A DNA stretch of 64,000 nucleotides from Oscillospiraceae bacterium (GTDB lineage: Bacteria; Bacillota; Clostridia; Oscillospirales; Ruminococcaceae), in contig CP107208.1 of assembly GCA_025758045.1 (NCBI GenBank), positions 1,860,001 to 1,924,000 of the forward strand, given 5' to 3'. This document shows, in pieces, positions 1 through 7,919 of the stretch; positions within the stretch are counted from its first letter, which is position 1; the number at the start of each line of letters is the position of its first letter. Position numbers and translations under genes: made by a program. The notes under the pieces were generated by a model. It was not told where the DNA came from. It made no database searches and worked only from the letters and a program-made list of their open reading frames with translations.

Positions 1-533
1 CTGGTTTCAGCGCTGGCCTTGTCCAGCAGCACCTTGCACTTGCAGACCATCTCGCCGGTTTTCAGCAGGGTGGGCTGCAGGTACTCCGGGCTAAGTTCCT
101 CACCGATGGTAGCCAGTGCCTCGGCAAAAAAGCGGTTCACCTCGTCGTCCGGCACGCCCAGCGCCAGGGCGCGGTGCGCATAGCCCGCCAGCCCGTGGAC
201 GCCCAGGAGGATGAGCACCTTTAAGCTGCGGATGTCCTCCGGTGCGTTCCAGATGTTGGCCATGTTGTAATCGGCCGTCCGCCCGCAGGGAGAGGCGCAG
301 GTGGCGCAATCGGGCACAACCTTGAACTTTTCCGCATGCACCCGGTCGATGAGCGAGAGGACCTCGGCCTCGTTGCAGGCGGCAGCCGGGCTGTTCGCCG
401 CCAGGGCTTCGATCATCACCTGCCAGGTCGCATCGCTTACCGCAGGGGCGGTATCCGCCGCCCGCGCCAGCCCCACCAGCGCCCCGGTCAGCTCATCCTG
501 TAAGGCGGTGGTGTTGAATGTGTTGGTATCCAT
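1..533 (-). CDS. hcp: Hydroxylamine reductase / hybrid-cluster-protein-like (5' part)
   Basis: Reading the minus strand from an ATG at 533, the frame stays open to the window edge (177 codons), so the C-terminal part is missing. The protein has a cysteine cluster CATCASPCGRTADYNM near residue 72, followed by the helical N-terminal region typical of the short clostridial Hcp form, including IRSLKVLILLGVHGLAGYA and TGEMVCKCKVLLDKA. Hcp proteins hold a hybrid Fe-S-O cluster and reduce hydroxylamine or nitric oxide in the cytoplasm under nitrosative stress. The start is the first ATG of the frame. A 35-bp tRNA-derived repeat lies 48 bp upstream, so the promoter may overlap the island boundary. 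Identity rests on recalled family motifs and the cluster-binding C-terminus cannot be seen. Confidence 0.65.
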   Translation of the reverse strand, partial: MDTNTFNTTALQDELTGALVGLARAADTAPAVSDATWQVMIEALAANSPAAACNEAEVLSLIDRVHAEKFKVVPDCATCASPCGRTADYNMANIWNAPEDIRSLKVLILLGVHGLAGYAHRALALGVPDDEVNRFFAEALATIGEELSPEYLQPTLLKTGEMVCKCKVLLDKASAET

Positions 534-580
534 AGTCCCTCGTTTGTGGTTATAAGTGTACGGCTTCCGGCAGCTCCTGC

Positions 581-615
581 ACCCATACGGTGTCACCACC
601 AACGGATTTTGAGTC
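581..615. repeat. Left 35-bp direct repeat: tRNA-Leu fragment, putative att site
   Basis: These 35 bases match 13430-13464 perfectly and in the same orientation. The right copy covers the anticodon stem-loop, variable arm and part of the T arm of tRNA-Leu(CAA). No acceptor-stem sequence adjoins this left copy, so it is not a tRNA gene. Duplicated tRNA segments at both ends of a segment carrying an integrase remnant are the usual signature of tyrosine-recombinase integration. Confidence 0.75.
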
Positions 616-710
616 GGCCCAAACCAGCGGAACCCCGCGGACTTTTTAGGAGTTTTGGGGGATTTATTTTCCACCATTCTTTAGCAAAAAGATACCACAT
701 TTCGATATAA

Positions 711-845
711 ATGTCAAATTCCAAACGCATTTTCGGTAAGGATTATAACGACTATCTGCTGGCGGCTCGTAGACTTATGCAAGGCGGGGTCAGGGCTGCT
801 CATGCTACCGGCTCAACCGTTAGTTATAATTTTATATCCACATAA
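711..845 (+). CDS. Possible 44-aa ORF or gene remnant
   Basis: ATG to TAA, 44 codons, between the left repeat and the first kinase gene. The product contains FGKDYNDYLLAARRLMQGG, which has a protein-like composition, but no ribosome site precedes the ATG and I recognise no family. The 3' end runs into the promoter of the next gene. It is probably a remnant of an island gene. The rest of 534-999 holds the tRNA-derived repeat, this ORF and the promoter, and no other gene is evident. Confidence 0.25.
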   Translation: MSNSKRIFGKDYNDYLLAARRLMQGGVRAAHATGSTVSYNFIST

Positions 846-864
846 CGAAATAACGAAAAAAATC

Positions 865-893
865 TTGAAACGATTCTGCGGCAATGCTATAAT
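865..893 (+). promoter_or_regulatory. Predicted sigma-A promoter of first hybrid kinase
   Basis: TTGAAA at 865-870 and a perfect TATAAT at 888-893, separated by 17 bases, about 107 bases upstream of the kinase start at 1000. Confidence 0.6.
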
Positions 894-999
894 ACATATT
901 GTATTCATTGGTATATACTGTTCAAAAAAGCTGCTGACAACCAGACGGGGATGATGCTTCCATGGTATTTTTGAAATCAGCGGAGAAAGATGGGAAAGA

Positions 1000-3846
1000 A
1001 TGAGAAACTCCGGAACGCGCAAAGCCATGCAGACCCCGATAAGGAAAAGCATCTGTGCAATGCTGTGCCTGCTGCTGTTGCTGTCAGCCTTGCTCCCCGT
1101 GAAGGCTGCCGCAGAAACCGCCCCCGCCAAGGTCGTCCGTGTCGGCTCGTTTGAGGACACCTTCAACTATGTCAACGAGAAGGGCGTAAGAAAGGGCTAC
1201 GGCTACGAATTGCTGCAGACCTTATCCGGCTATACAGGCTGGCAGTTCGAGTATGTGAGCTGCGACTGGTCCGACTGCTTTGAAAAACTCAAAAACAGCG
1301 AAATCGACATTATGGGGGATATTTCCTATACGCCGGATCGCGCCGAGGAAATGCTGTTTTCGGACGAGCCGATGGGCGAAGAAAAATACTACCTCTACGC
1401 CGATCTTTCGCGCGAGGACATCACCGCTTCCGACTTCAAAACGCTGAACGGCAAAACAATCGGCGTTCTGATGGGAACCGAGCCGGAGGTGATGCTGACC
1501 GAATGGGAAGAAAAATACGACCTGAAAACGCAGCACGTCAACATCGCCAACAATGAGGATGTAAAGCAAAAGCTGGCAAACCGCGAAATCGACTGCTTTG
1601 TTTCGCTGGAAGAAGCCTTCTGGGCAGAGCTTGGCATCTCGACCATAACCCGCGTGGGAAGCTCCGGCATCTACTATGCAATCAACAAAGACCGCCCCGA
1701 CATCAAGGAAGAACTGGACAGTGCAATGCGCGCGCTGGACGAATCGGAGCCTTTTTATATAGCGGATCTGTATAAACGGTATTTCTCGCTGGATTATACC
1801 CCCATCCTTACGGGCGAGGAAAAGGCGTGGGTCAAAGAACACGGTGCCATCAAGATGGGCTTTCTGACAAGCGACAGCGGCGTCAGCACCTATGACCCTG
1901 CCACAGGGGAGATTACCGGGACAATCACCGACTATATTCAGTTTGCCAAAGATTGTCTGGGCAATCAGGAACTGGAATTCCAGATGGTCGGTTATGACAG
2001 CAAAGAAGCGGAACTCGATGCGCTGAAATCTGGCGAAATCGACATGGTTTTCCATTTCGACCAGAGTCCCAATCTGGCGGAAGAGTACCGCGTTGCCTGC
2101 ACCAACACAACGTGGACCTCCAACATGATGGCGGTCACGAACAAACAGCACTTTGACGAAAACCAAACGAACCGCGTTGCCGTTCCCCAAAACAAGCTCT
2201 CGCTGACAAGGTACCTTGCGGTTTATTATCCGCAGTGGGAAATCGTGGACTGTGCTACACAGGAGGACGCGGCAAAGCTGGTCAAGGACGGACAGGCGGA
2301 CTGCTTTGTCACAGGGGTCAGCAGCCAGGAAAATTACAGTAAAAAATACGACTTTTACAGCGTTCCGCTGCCAAACCCCGCCAAATCCTGCTTTGCAGTC
2401 AACAGCGGAAACCGCATCCTGCTGTCCATCCTGAACAAAACGATCAAGGCCATGCCGGCCAATATGCTTACCGGCGCTCTGGCGATGTATAAAAGCGCCG
2501 CGCGGAAGGTTACCCTTGGCGAGTTTATAAGGGACAACTTCGTTATGGTTCTGCTGGGCGGCAGCATTTTTGTGGCAGTTATTCTGCTCGCGATCCTGAA
2601 GCTGCTTCAAAAGGCGCGCAAAGCCGAAGCTGCCGCAAGAAAAGCCGCCAACGACACGCAGGAGCTGAATGCAAAATTGCAGATCGCTGCGGAAAACGCC
2701 GAGAGCGCGAACCGCGCCAAATCCACCTTCCTGTTCAATATGTCGCATGACATCCGCACACCCATGAACGCCATTATCGGCTACGCAGACCTGGCCGCCC
2801 GACATTCGGACGACCCTGCCAAGCTGAAAAAATACATGAAGAACATTCAGGTGTGCGGGCAGAACCTGCTGATGCTGCTGAACAATGTGCTGGACCTTGC
2901 CCGCATCGAGAACGATAAGACGGAGATGGAGTATTCGGTTTCGGATGTCGAGAAGGATTTCCGGAATTGCATTGCCATGTTCCGGAATCAGGCAGACAGC
3001 AAGAATCAGACGCTTACGGTGACCACGCACTTGCTGCACCCGTATATCTATGCGGATATCCCGCACCTGACCGAGGTCTGCACAAACCTTGTCAGCAACG
3101 CTGTCAAATACACAGGAACCGGCGGCACGATCCGCTGCGATGTTACGCAGAAGCCCTGCGAAAAAGCGGGCTGGTGCGATACGGTGATTACGGTTGCCGA
3201 TAACGGCATCGGCATGTCGCAGGAGTTCCAGCAGCGTATCTTTGAGCCGTTTGAACGGGAACGCACGTCCACCGTCAGCAAGGTGGAAGGCAGCGGCATC
3301 GGGATGGGCATCGTGAAAAAGCTGGTCGGGCTGATGGGCGGCACCGTGGAGATGGAGAGCAAAATCGGTGTCGGCTCCACGTTTACCGTGACTATTCCCA
3401 GCCGCATTGCGTCCGAGGAGGAAGCACAGGCAAAACGAGAAATCAACCCCTCGGACAAAAAGTGCCTGTGCGGTACAAGAATTCTGCTGACCGAGGATAA
3501 CGACCTCAATGCGGAGATTGCCGCCGAGCTATTGCAGGAGGAAGGCTGCACGGTAGACCGCGCAAAAGACGGCGTGGAATGTGTGGATATGCTGGAAAAG
3601 GCGGCAAACGGAACGTATCAGATCATCCTTATGGATATCCAGATGCCTGTGATGAACGGCTACGATGCGGCAAGAGTGATACGAAGGATGGGCGACCCCC
3701 AAAAGGCGAATATCCCCATTGTCGCGATGACGGCAAATGCCTTTTCCGAGGACAGACAAGCGGCACTGGATGCCGGGATGAACGACCATATCGCAAAGCC
3801 GATCGATATGAACATTCTTGTGTCGACCCTGCGGAAATACCTTTGA
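1000..3846 (+). CDS. Hybrid sensor histidine kinase with two periplasmic-binding-like sensor domains
   Basis: 948 residues. The N-terminus has a signal/anchor segment (about residues 12-30). Two tandem family 3 solute-binding-like domains follow (about 43-260 and 270-500), resembling amino-acid receptors. A membrane helix lies near 510-532. The kinase core has FNMSHDIRTPMNAIIGYADL with His583, and an ATP-binding domain (N box LVSNAVKYTGTGG, G boxes DNGIGMS and GSGIGMGIVKKL). A C-terminal receiver carries the acceptor in ILMDIQMPVMNG (Asp879). It should sense an extracytoplasmic small molecule and relay phosphate from His to Asp; the output partner is not encoded nearby. The ATG at 1000 follows a GGGAAAG site; an ATG at 1027 is an alternative. 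It is transcribed alone and ends at a strong terminator. Confidence 0.88.
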   Translation: MRNSGTRKAMQTPIRKSICAMLCLLLLLSALLPVKAAAETAPAKVVRVGSFEDTFNYVNEKGVRKGYGYELLQTLSGYTGWQFEYVSCDWSDCFEKLKNSEIDIMGDISYTPDRAEEMLFSDEPMGEEKYYLYADLSREDITASDFKTLNGKTIGVLMGTEPEVMLTEWEEKYDLKTQHVNIANNEDVKQKLANREIDCFVSLEEAFWAELGISTITRVGSSGIYYAINKDRPDIKEELDSAMRALDESEPFYIADLYKRYFSLDYTPILTGEEKAWVKEHGAIKMGFLTSDSGVSTYDPATGEITGTITDYIQFAKDCLGNQELEFQMVGYDSKEAELDALKSGEIDMVFHFDQSPNLAEEYRVACTNTTWTSNMMAVTNKQHFDENQTNRVAVPQNKLSLTRYLAVYYPQWEIVDCATQEDAAKLVKDGQADCFVTGVSSQENYSKKYDFYSVPLPNPAKSCFAVNSGNRILLSILNKTIKAMPANMLTGALAMYKSAARKVTLGEFIRDNFVMVLLGGSIFVAVILLAILKLLQKARKAEAAARKAANDTQELNAKLQIAAENAESANRAKSTFLFNMSHDIRTPMNAIIGYADLAARHSDDPAKLKKYMKNIQVCGQNLLMLLNNVLDLARIENDKTEMEYSVSDVEKDFRNCIAMFRNQADSKNQTLTVTTHLLHPYIYADIPHLTEVCTNLVSNAVKYTGTGGTIRCDVTQKPCEKAGWCDTVITVADNGIGMSQEFQQRIFEPFERERTSTVSKVEGSGIGMGIVKKLVGLMGGTVEMESKIGVGSTFTVTIPSRIASEEEAQAKREINPSDKKCLCGTRILLTEDNDLNAEIAAELLQEEGCTVDRAKDGVECVDMLEKAANGTYQIILMDIQMPVMNGYDAARVIRRMGDPQKANIPIVAMTANAFSEDRQAALDAGMNDHIAKPIDMNILVSTLRKYL

Positions 3847-3911
3847 TGCGGACAGAAAGTCGTCGTATATAAGAACGACCCATAGACCGCAATACAACCT
3901 GTAAACGAATA

Positions 3912-3960
3912 CCGCCGGGGAGCCTTCCCGTTTTTGGAAGGCATCCCCGGCGGCTTTTTT
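3912..3960 (+). terminator. Rho-independent terminator after first hybrid kinase
   Basis: A GC-rich stem (GCCGGGGA-type arm pairing across a short AT loop) ends in CGGC followed by six T residues, 66 bases after the stop codon. Confidence 0.85.
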
Positions 3961-3984
3961 GGTCTATATAGCAGTGATTCTGAC

Positions 3985-4164
3985 TTAGGGCAACACCGCA
4001 TAATTCCCGCCTTACGGCTTAAGCACCGCTCCGGCGGCTGCGGCACGGCATCTGCGTTGCCAAAATGCTCGATAATACACAAAGTATTATCTGCGCTTTT
4101 GGCTTAGCAGCTGCCGCACCTCGCTCGCCGTATCGGCACTTAGAATTATGCGGTATTGCCTTAG
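3985..4164. repeat. MITE-like palindromic element with terminal inverted repeats
   Basis: The left end near 3985-4005 (TTAGGGCAACACCGCATAAT) and the right end near 4144-4164 are inverted copies of each other with about three mismatches. The interior is about 140 bases and contains a smaller hairpin around GATAATA/TATTATC (4070-4091). It has no ORF of its own. This resembles a non-autonomous transposable element mobilised in trans. A clear target-site duplication was not found by eye. Confidence 0.55.
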
Positions 4165-4357
4165 AAGCCAATCTTCCCATCTGGAACCCAAGGACACGGC
4201 GGTATATAAGCTCATCACGACCAAGCCGGGCGAGGCGAAATCAGAGAGATGATAGAATCACCAACGCCGCCCATTTTTCAAACAGCAATGTGTTCCGGTA
4301 CAACTTTTCTGTAAGCAGCAAAAAATGAATTTATTTGAATTTATTATGATTTTTGAC
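4165..4357. other. Gene-free stretch before the riboswitch leader
   Basis: No convincing gene, RNA or repeat was recognised here. Short open frames exist but lack ribosome sites. One frame reads HLEPKDTAVYKLITTKPGE before stopping, which could be a gene remnant. Confidence 0.4.
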
Positions 4358-4386
4358 TTGTCCATCGACGACTTATATGGTATAAT
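4358..4386 (+). promoter_or_regulatory. Predicted promoter of riboswitch leader
   Basis: TATAAT at 4381-4386 is preceded, 17 bases upstream, by TTGTCC (4358-4363). Transcription would start just ahead of the cyclic-di-GMP aptamer. Confidence 0.45.
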
Positions 4387-4397
4387 ATCTGCATCCA

Positions 4398-4470
4398 AGT
4401 TCATAAGCAAACCCGGCGCAAGCCGGCGACGCAAAGCTATAGGGACCCATTGGGTCAGCCAGTTGCCAGC
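4398..4470 (+). ncRNA. Class I cyclic-di-GMP riboswitch aptamer (GEMM-I)
   Basis: The segment matches the GEMM-I layout. GCAAA (4407-4411) is followed by a small GC hairpin (CCGG..GCAA..CCGG), the invariant GACGCAAAGCTA (4428-4439), AGGG, a second hairpin (ACCC/GGGT), then GCCAGTTGCC closing against the initial GCAA. The helix layout and the conserved joining bases are characteristic of cyclic-di-GMP aptamers in Clostridia. It sits in the 265-base leader of the second hybrid kinase, on the same strand. A weak hairpin with a T-run (AGCAA/TTGCT, 4469-4488) follows directly and may be part of the switching platform. No cyclic-di-GMP synthase or phosphodiesterase gene is in the window. Confidence 0.85.
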
Positions 4471-4573
4471 AAGAAATTGTTGCTTTTTCTGTCATCAGTA
4501 GCTTTGTGTTCTTTTTTGAAAACATGGGTTGACAAGGGTGAATGCACAGCGATATGCTGACCACAGAACAGAG

Positions 4574-4618
4574 CGGAGCAGAGCAGAGCAACTATAATGC
4601 TCTGCCGTTTTCGGTTGC
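4574..4618 (+). promoter_or_regulatory. Leader hairpin (possible attenuator)
   Basis: GCAGAGCA pairs with TGCTCTGC across a 7-base loop and is followed by CGTTTTC. It lies between the riboswitch aptamer and the larger terminator hairpin and could compete in folding with either. Confidence 0.4.
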
Positions 4619-4646
4619 CCGCAAATATTGTTTTATAAGGTTAGAT

Positions 4647-4698
4647 AACGCTTTCAGGTATGGGTTCGCCATACCTTGAAAGCGTTGTTTGTTTTTTC
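4647..4698 (+). terminator. Strong terminator hairpin in leader, just upstream of second hybrid kinase
   Basis: AACGCTTTCAGGTATGG (4647-4663) pairs with 4669-4686, one bulged T, across a 5-base loop. GTTTGTTTTTTC follows. The T-run ends about 36 bases before the ATG at 4735, so full-length mRNA requires read-through. This suggests leader control, plausibly by the upstream cyclic-di-GMP aptamer, although it lies about 175 bases downstream of it. An in-frame ATG at 4660 falls inside the hairpin and is not the start. Confidence 0.75.
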
Positions 4699-4734
4699 AG
4701 GCGCCATACATATAAAGGCAGAGGGGATTGTACT

Positions 4735-7578
4735 ATGAATCTTATAAAGCGAGCCGGTGTTTACAGGGAACTGGCCATTCTGACAGCGATGCTGATTCTA
4801 ACGGCGCTGCTGTCTTTCCCGGCGCGTGCGGAAGAGGCGGAAAGCCAGCATGAGCACGTGCGCGTTGGCTTTTTTGCGATGGACGGCTATCACATGATAG
4901 ATGAAGATGGAAACCGCAGCGGTTACGGCTATGATTTCCTCCGCCTGATGGCGCGCTATTGGGATGCAGACTATGAGTACATCGGCTATGACAAAAGCTG
5001 GGAGGATATGCAGCAGATGCTGCTGGACGGCGAGATCGACATGGTCACTTCTGCCAGCAAAACGCCTGACCGCGAAGAATTGTTTGATTTTTCCCGTCCC
5101 ATCGGAACCAGCAACGATATCCTGACGATCCGCGGCGATAATACTGCTATCGTTGAGGGGCAATACAGTACCTACAATGGGATGCGTGTTGCACTCCTGA
5201 ACGGAAACTCCCGGAATGTTGAATTTGCAGAGTATGCACAGGCCAAAGGCTTTACCTACACATCGGTTTATTTCGATTCGACTGAGGAGATGGCAAAGGC
5301 CCTTCAGAACGGAACGGTCGATGCCATGGTCACCAGTTCCCTGTACAGGACAAACAACGAGCGCATCCTTGAAAAATTCGGCAGCAGTGATATTTATGTG
5401 ATCGTCAAAAAAGGAAATACCGAACTTCTGAACCAGGTAAATTATGCAATCGATCAGATGAACGCCGCCGAGGGCAACTGGAAAACGACCCTCTATAGCA
5501 AAAATTACGAAAGCGCTGATGCCAAAAATCTGGAGTATACGGAAGAAGAAAAGCGCATCATCGCCCAATATTCCAAGGACAATCCCCTTCACATCCTGTG
5601 CGACCCGACCCGGTATCCCTATTCTTATACAGAAGATGGCAAGGTAAAGGGCATTCTCCCGGACTATTTCCGGAAGATAGCGGACTATGCCGGGCTTTCC
5701 TATGAATTTCTTGTCCCCGCAACCAGAGATGAATATATCGCGTATCAAAGCGATAGGACCGCGGTAGACATCAGCATTGATGCACGATTGGATACGGACA
5801 ATTACGCAGAAACCAAAGGATGGGGATTGACCGCACCCTATATCACGATGCGCATGGCAAGGGTGACGCGGAGAGATTTTGACGGGAACATCCATGTCGT
5901 CACCACGGTCAATCAGACCGTGGCCAAGTCAATCGAAGATGCATTGGCACCCGGTGCGGAAAAACTGATGTGCAGTACCCGTCAGGAGATGATGGAGGCT
6001 GTCCGTGACGGCAAGGCGGATGCAGCGTTTGTCTACTATTATATGGCGCAGGCGTTTATCAACGGCGACACGACAGGCACCATGACCTACACGCCGCTGG
6101 AACAGCCCACCTTCAGCTACCGCATGGTGGTTTCCTCCCTGGAAAATCACGCGCTGGCAGGTATCCTGACAAAGGCAATGTACGCGATGCCGGAGAATCT
6201 TGTCGAGGATCTTGCGGCGCAGTACACCGCATATAAAGCGACAAATCTGACCTTTGCAGACATGATCCGCCTGCATCCGGCTGCGGCTGTCCTTATCATC
6301 GTATTTATCTCGTGTATGGCAGTCACGCTGATCATTATTATGAGCCGTTTGCAGACGCGCAGAGAATTACAGCTTGCCGCCCAGCAGAAAGCAGAAGAAA
6401 TGACCACCCTTGCAGAGCAGGCGCAGGCCGCCAGCAAAGCAAAAAGTGTCTTCCTTTCCAATATGTCCCACGATATCCGTACCCCGATGAATGCCATCAT
6501 CGGCTTTACGAATATCGCGTTGCATCAGGATTCTGTACCCGAAATCCACAACTGCCTGAAAAAAATCGAGGACAGCTCGGATCATCTGCTGTCCCTGTTG
6601 AATGATATACTGGATCTGAGCCGCATCGAAAGCGGAAAGGTGGTATTCTCCCCGGTTCCGGCAGATATCACCGCCGTTACGGATAGTGCAATTGAGATCA
6701 TAAACGGTACCCTTCTGAACCGGAGCCTGAACTTTGAGGTACACCGTGAACCGATGGAGAATCCCTATGTCATGACGGAGCCTGTCCGCATCCGGGAGAT
6801 TCTGGTCAACATCCTGAACAACGCCGTAAAATTCACCAATGACGGCGGTACGATCCGTCTGGATGTGAGCAACCGTCCGGGAGCCGATGCACAGCACAGG
6901 GTGGTTTGCTATCGAGTTCAGGATACCGGAGTCGGTATGAGCGAGGAATTCCAGACAAAGCTCTTTGACGAATTCGAACAGGAGAAAAACGACGCAAGAA
7001 CGCAGTATAAAGGCACAGGTCTGGGTATGCCCATCGCAAAGAGATATGTGGAATTGATGGGCGGAACCATTGCGGTGGAAAGCAAAAAGGGAGTCGGCAC
7101 GACCTTTACCGTGGAAATCCCCATGGAGCTGACAAGCTCTGAAAAGGTCGAAAAAACAAAGAAACCGGCAAAGCGCAAAAGCCTGAAAGGGATCAAGGTG
7201 CTTCTGGCAGAGGATAACGATTTGAACGCCGAGCTTGCCGCGATACTGTTAGAGGATTCGGAGATGATCGTAACCCGTGCGGCGGACGGGCAGGAGGTTG
7301 TCGACCTGTTTGCAAATCACCCGGCGGGTACCTATGACATTATCCTGATGGACATTATGATGCCGAAAATGGACGGACTGCAGGCAGCAAAAGCCATCCG
7401 CGCCATGCAGGCGGAACGCCCGGATGCAGAAGAAATCCCCATCATTGCACTGTCGGCCAACGCTTTTGCGGAGGATGTGCAGACCTCTCTGGATGCGGGC
7501 ATGAACGGTCATGTTTCCAAGCCTCTTAATGTGGCAGAGGTAGCCAAAGTCATTGCGAGAAATCTGAATAAGTCATGA
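4735..7578 (+). CDS. Hybrid sensor histidine kinase with two solute-binding-like domains, riboswitch leader
   Basis: 947 residues from ATG 4735, which follows AGAGGGG. The architecture matches the gene at 1000: signal/anchor (about 12-30), two family 3 solute-binding-like domains (about 40-265 and 280-495), and a transmembrane segment near 515-540 (AAAVLIIVFISCMAVTLIII). A coiled linker leads to HisKA SNMSHDIRTPMNAIIGF (His579), an HATPase domain (ILNNAVKFTNDGG, DTGVGMS, GTGLGMPIAKRY) and a receiver with Asp873 in ILMDIMMPKMDG. It is clearly paralogous to the first kinase, but the sensor halves differ, suggesting different ligands. The cyclic-di-GMP riboswitch and terminator in its leader indicate that its synthesis responds to intracellular cyclic-di-GMP. 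No terminator was seen directly downstream. Confidence 0.88.
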   Translation: MNLIKRAGVYRELAILTAMLILTALLSFPARAEEAESQHEHVRVGFFAMDGYHMIDEDGNRSGYGYDFLRLMARYWDADYEYIGYDKSWEDMQQMLLDGEIDMVTSASKTPDREELFDFSRPIGTSNDILTIRGDNTAIVEGQYSTYNGMRVALLNGNSRNVEFAEYAQAKGFTYTSVYFDSTEEMAKALQNGTVDAMVTSSLYRTNNERILEKFGSSDIYVIVKKGNTELLNQVNYAIDQMNAAEGNWKTTLYSKNYESADAKNLEYTEEEKRIIAQYSKDNPLHILCDPTRYPYSYTEDGKVKGILPDYFRKIADYAGLSYEFLVPATRDEYIAYQSDRTAVDISIDARLDTDNYAETKGWGLTAPYITMRMARVTRRDFDGNIHVVTTVNQTVAKSIEDALAPGAEKLMCSTRQEMMEAVRDGKADAAFVYYYMAQAFINGDTTGTMTYTPLEQPTFSYRMVVSSLENHALAGILTKAMYAMPENLVEDLAAQYTAYKATNLTFADMIRLHPAAAVLIIVFISCMAVTLIIIMSRLQTRRELQLAAQQKAEEMTTLAEQAQAASKAKSVFLSNMSHDIRTPMNAIIGFTNIALHQDSVPEIHNCLKKIEDSSDHLLSLLNDILDLSRIESGKVVFSPVPADITAVTDSAIEIINGTLLNRSLNFEVHREPMENPYVMTEPVRIREILVNILNNAVKFTNDGGTIRLDVSNRPGADAQHRVVCYRVQDTGVGMSEEFQTKLFDEFEQEKNDARTQYKGTGLGMPIAKRYVELMGGTIAVESKKGVGTTFTVEIPMELTSSEKVEKTKKPAKRKSLKGIKVLLAEDNDLNAELAAILLEDSEMIVTRAADGQEVVDLFANHPAGTYDIILMDIMMPKMDGLQAAKAIRAMQAERPDAEEIPIIALSANAFAEDVQTSLDAGMNGHVSKPLNVAEVAKVIARNLNKS

Positions 7579-7663
7579 CAGCTTTTTGCAAATCAAGGCA
7601 GGTGGTTTCTGGTAAAGATAAAAATTCAATAACCGGCGAAGCAAAGGCACGGCTGTCAACATT

Positions 7664-7692
7664 TTGACAACTGTATAGCTTTTGAATATGTT
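7664..7692 (+). promoter_or_regulatory. Predicted promoter upstream of lipoprotein-kinase operon
   Basis: Perfect TTGACA at 7664-7669 and TATGTT at 7687-7692 with a 17-base spacer. The leader to the ATG at 7920 is about 220 bases and contains an inverted repeat, CAGCCTGCC/GGCAGGCTG (about 7868-7893), shortly before the ribosome site. No known riboswitch was recognised in 7579-7919. Confidence 0.5.
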
Positions 7693-7919
7693 TATAAAAA
7701 CATGGAATGGATGTTGGAATCTTGTCGTTATCATGATAAAATATTCAAATTATCCTGTCTGACATTGCCCGCGCACTTTGCAGAACGCGGCGCACGAAAC
7801 AGGAACCCCGCAAAGAAATTACAGCAGTATTTTTATAGGTCGTGATGGTATTGTTAAAAAGCCCGGGCAGCCTGCCGGATAAGGGCAGGCTGTCTTCAGG
7901 CCGTGAGGAGAACAATTGG

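Noticed and set aside
581..615. Second tRNA-Leu gene
   Set aside because: Only 35 bases match and neither acceptor arm nor D arm is present, so it is a fragment.
1222..3066. 614-codon minus-strand open frame opposite the first kinase
   Set aside because: Antisense shadow with no recognisable domain, while the plus frame is a full hybrid kinase.
4660..4734. N-terminal extension of the second kinase from ATG 4660
   Set aside because: The codons lie in the terminator hairpin; ATG 4735 has an AGAGGGG site and starts a normal signal sequence.
7579..7919. Second riboswitch upstream of the lipoprotein
   Set aside because: Hairpins exist but no conserved aptamer core was recognised.
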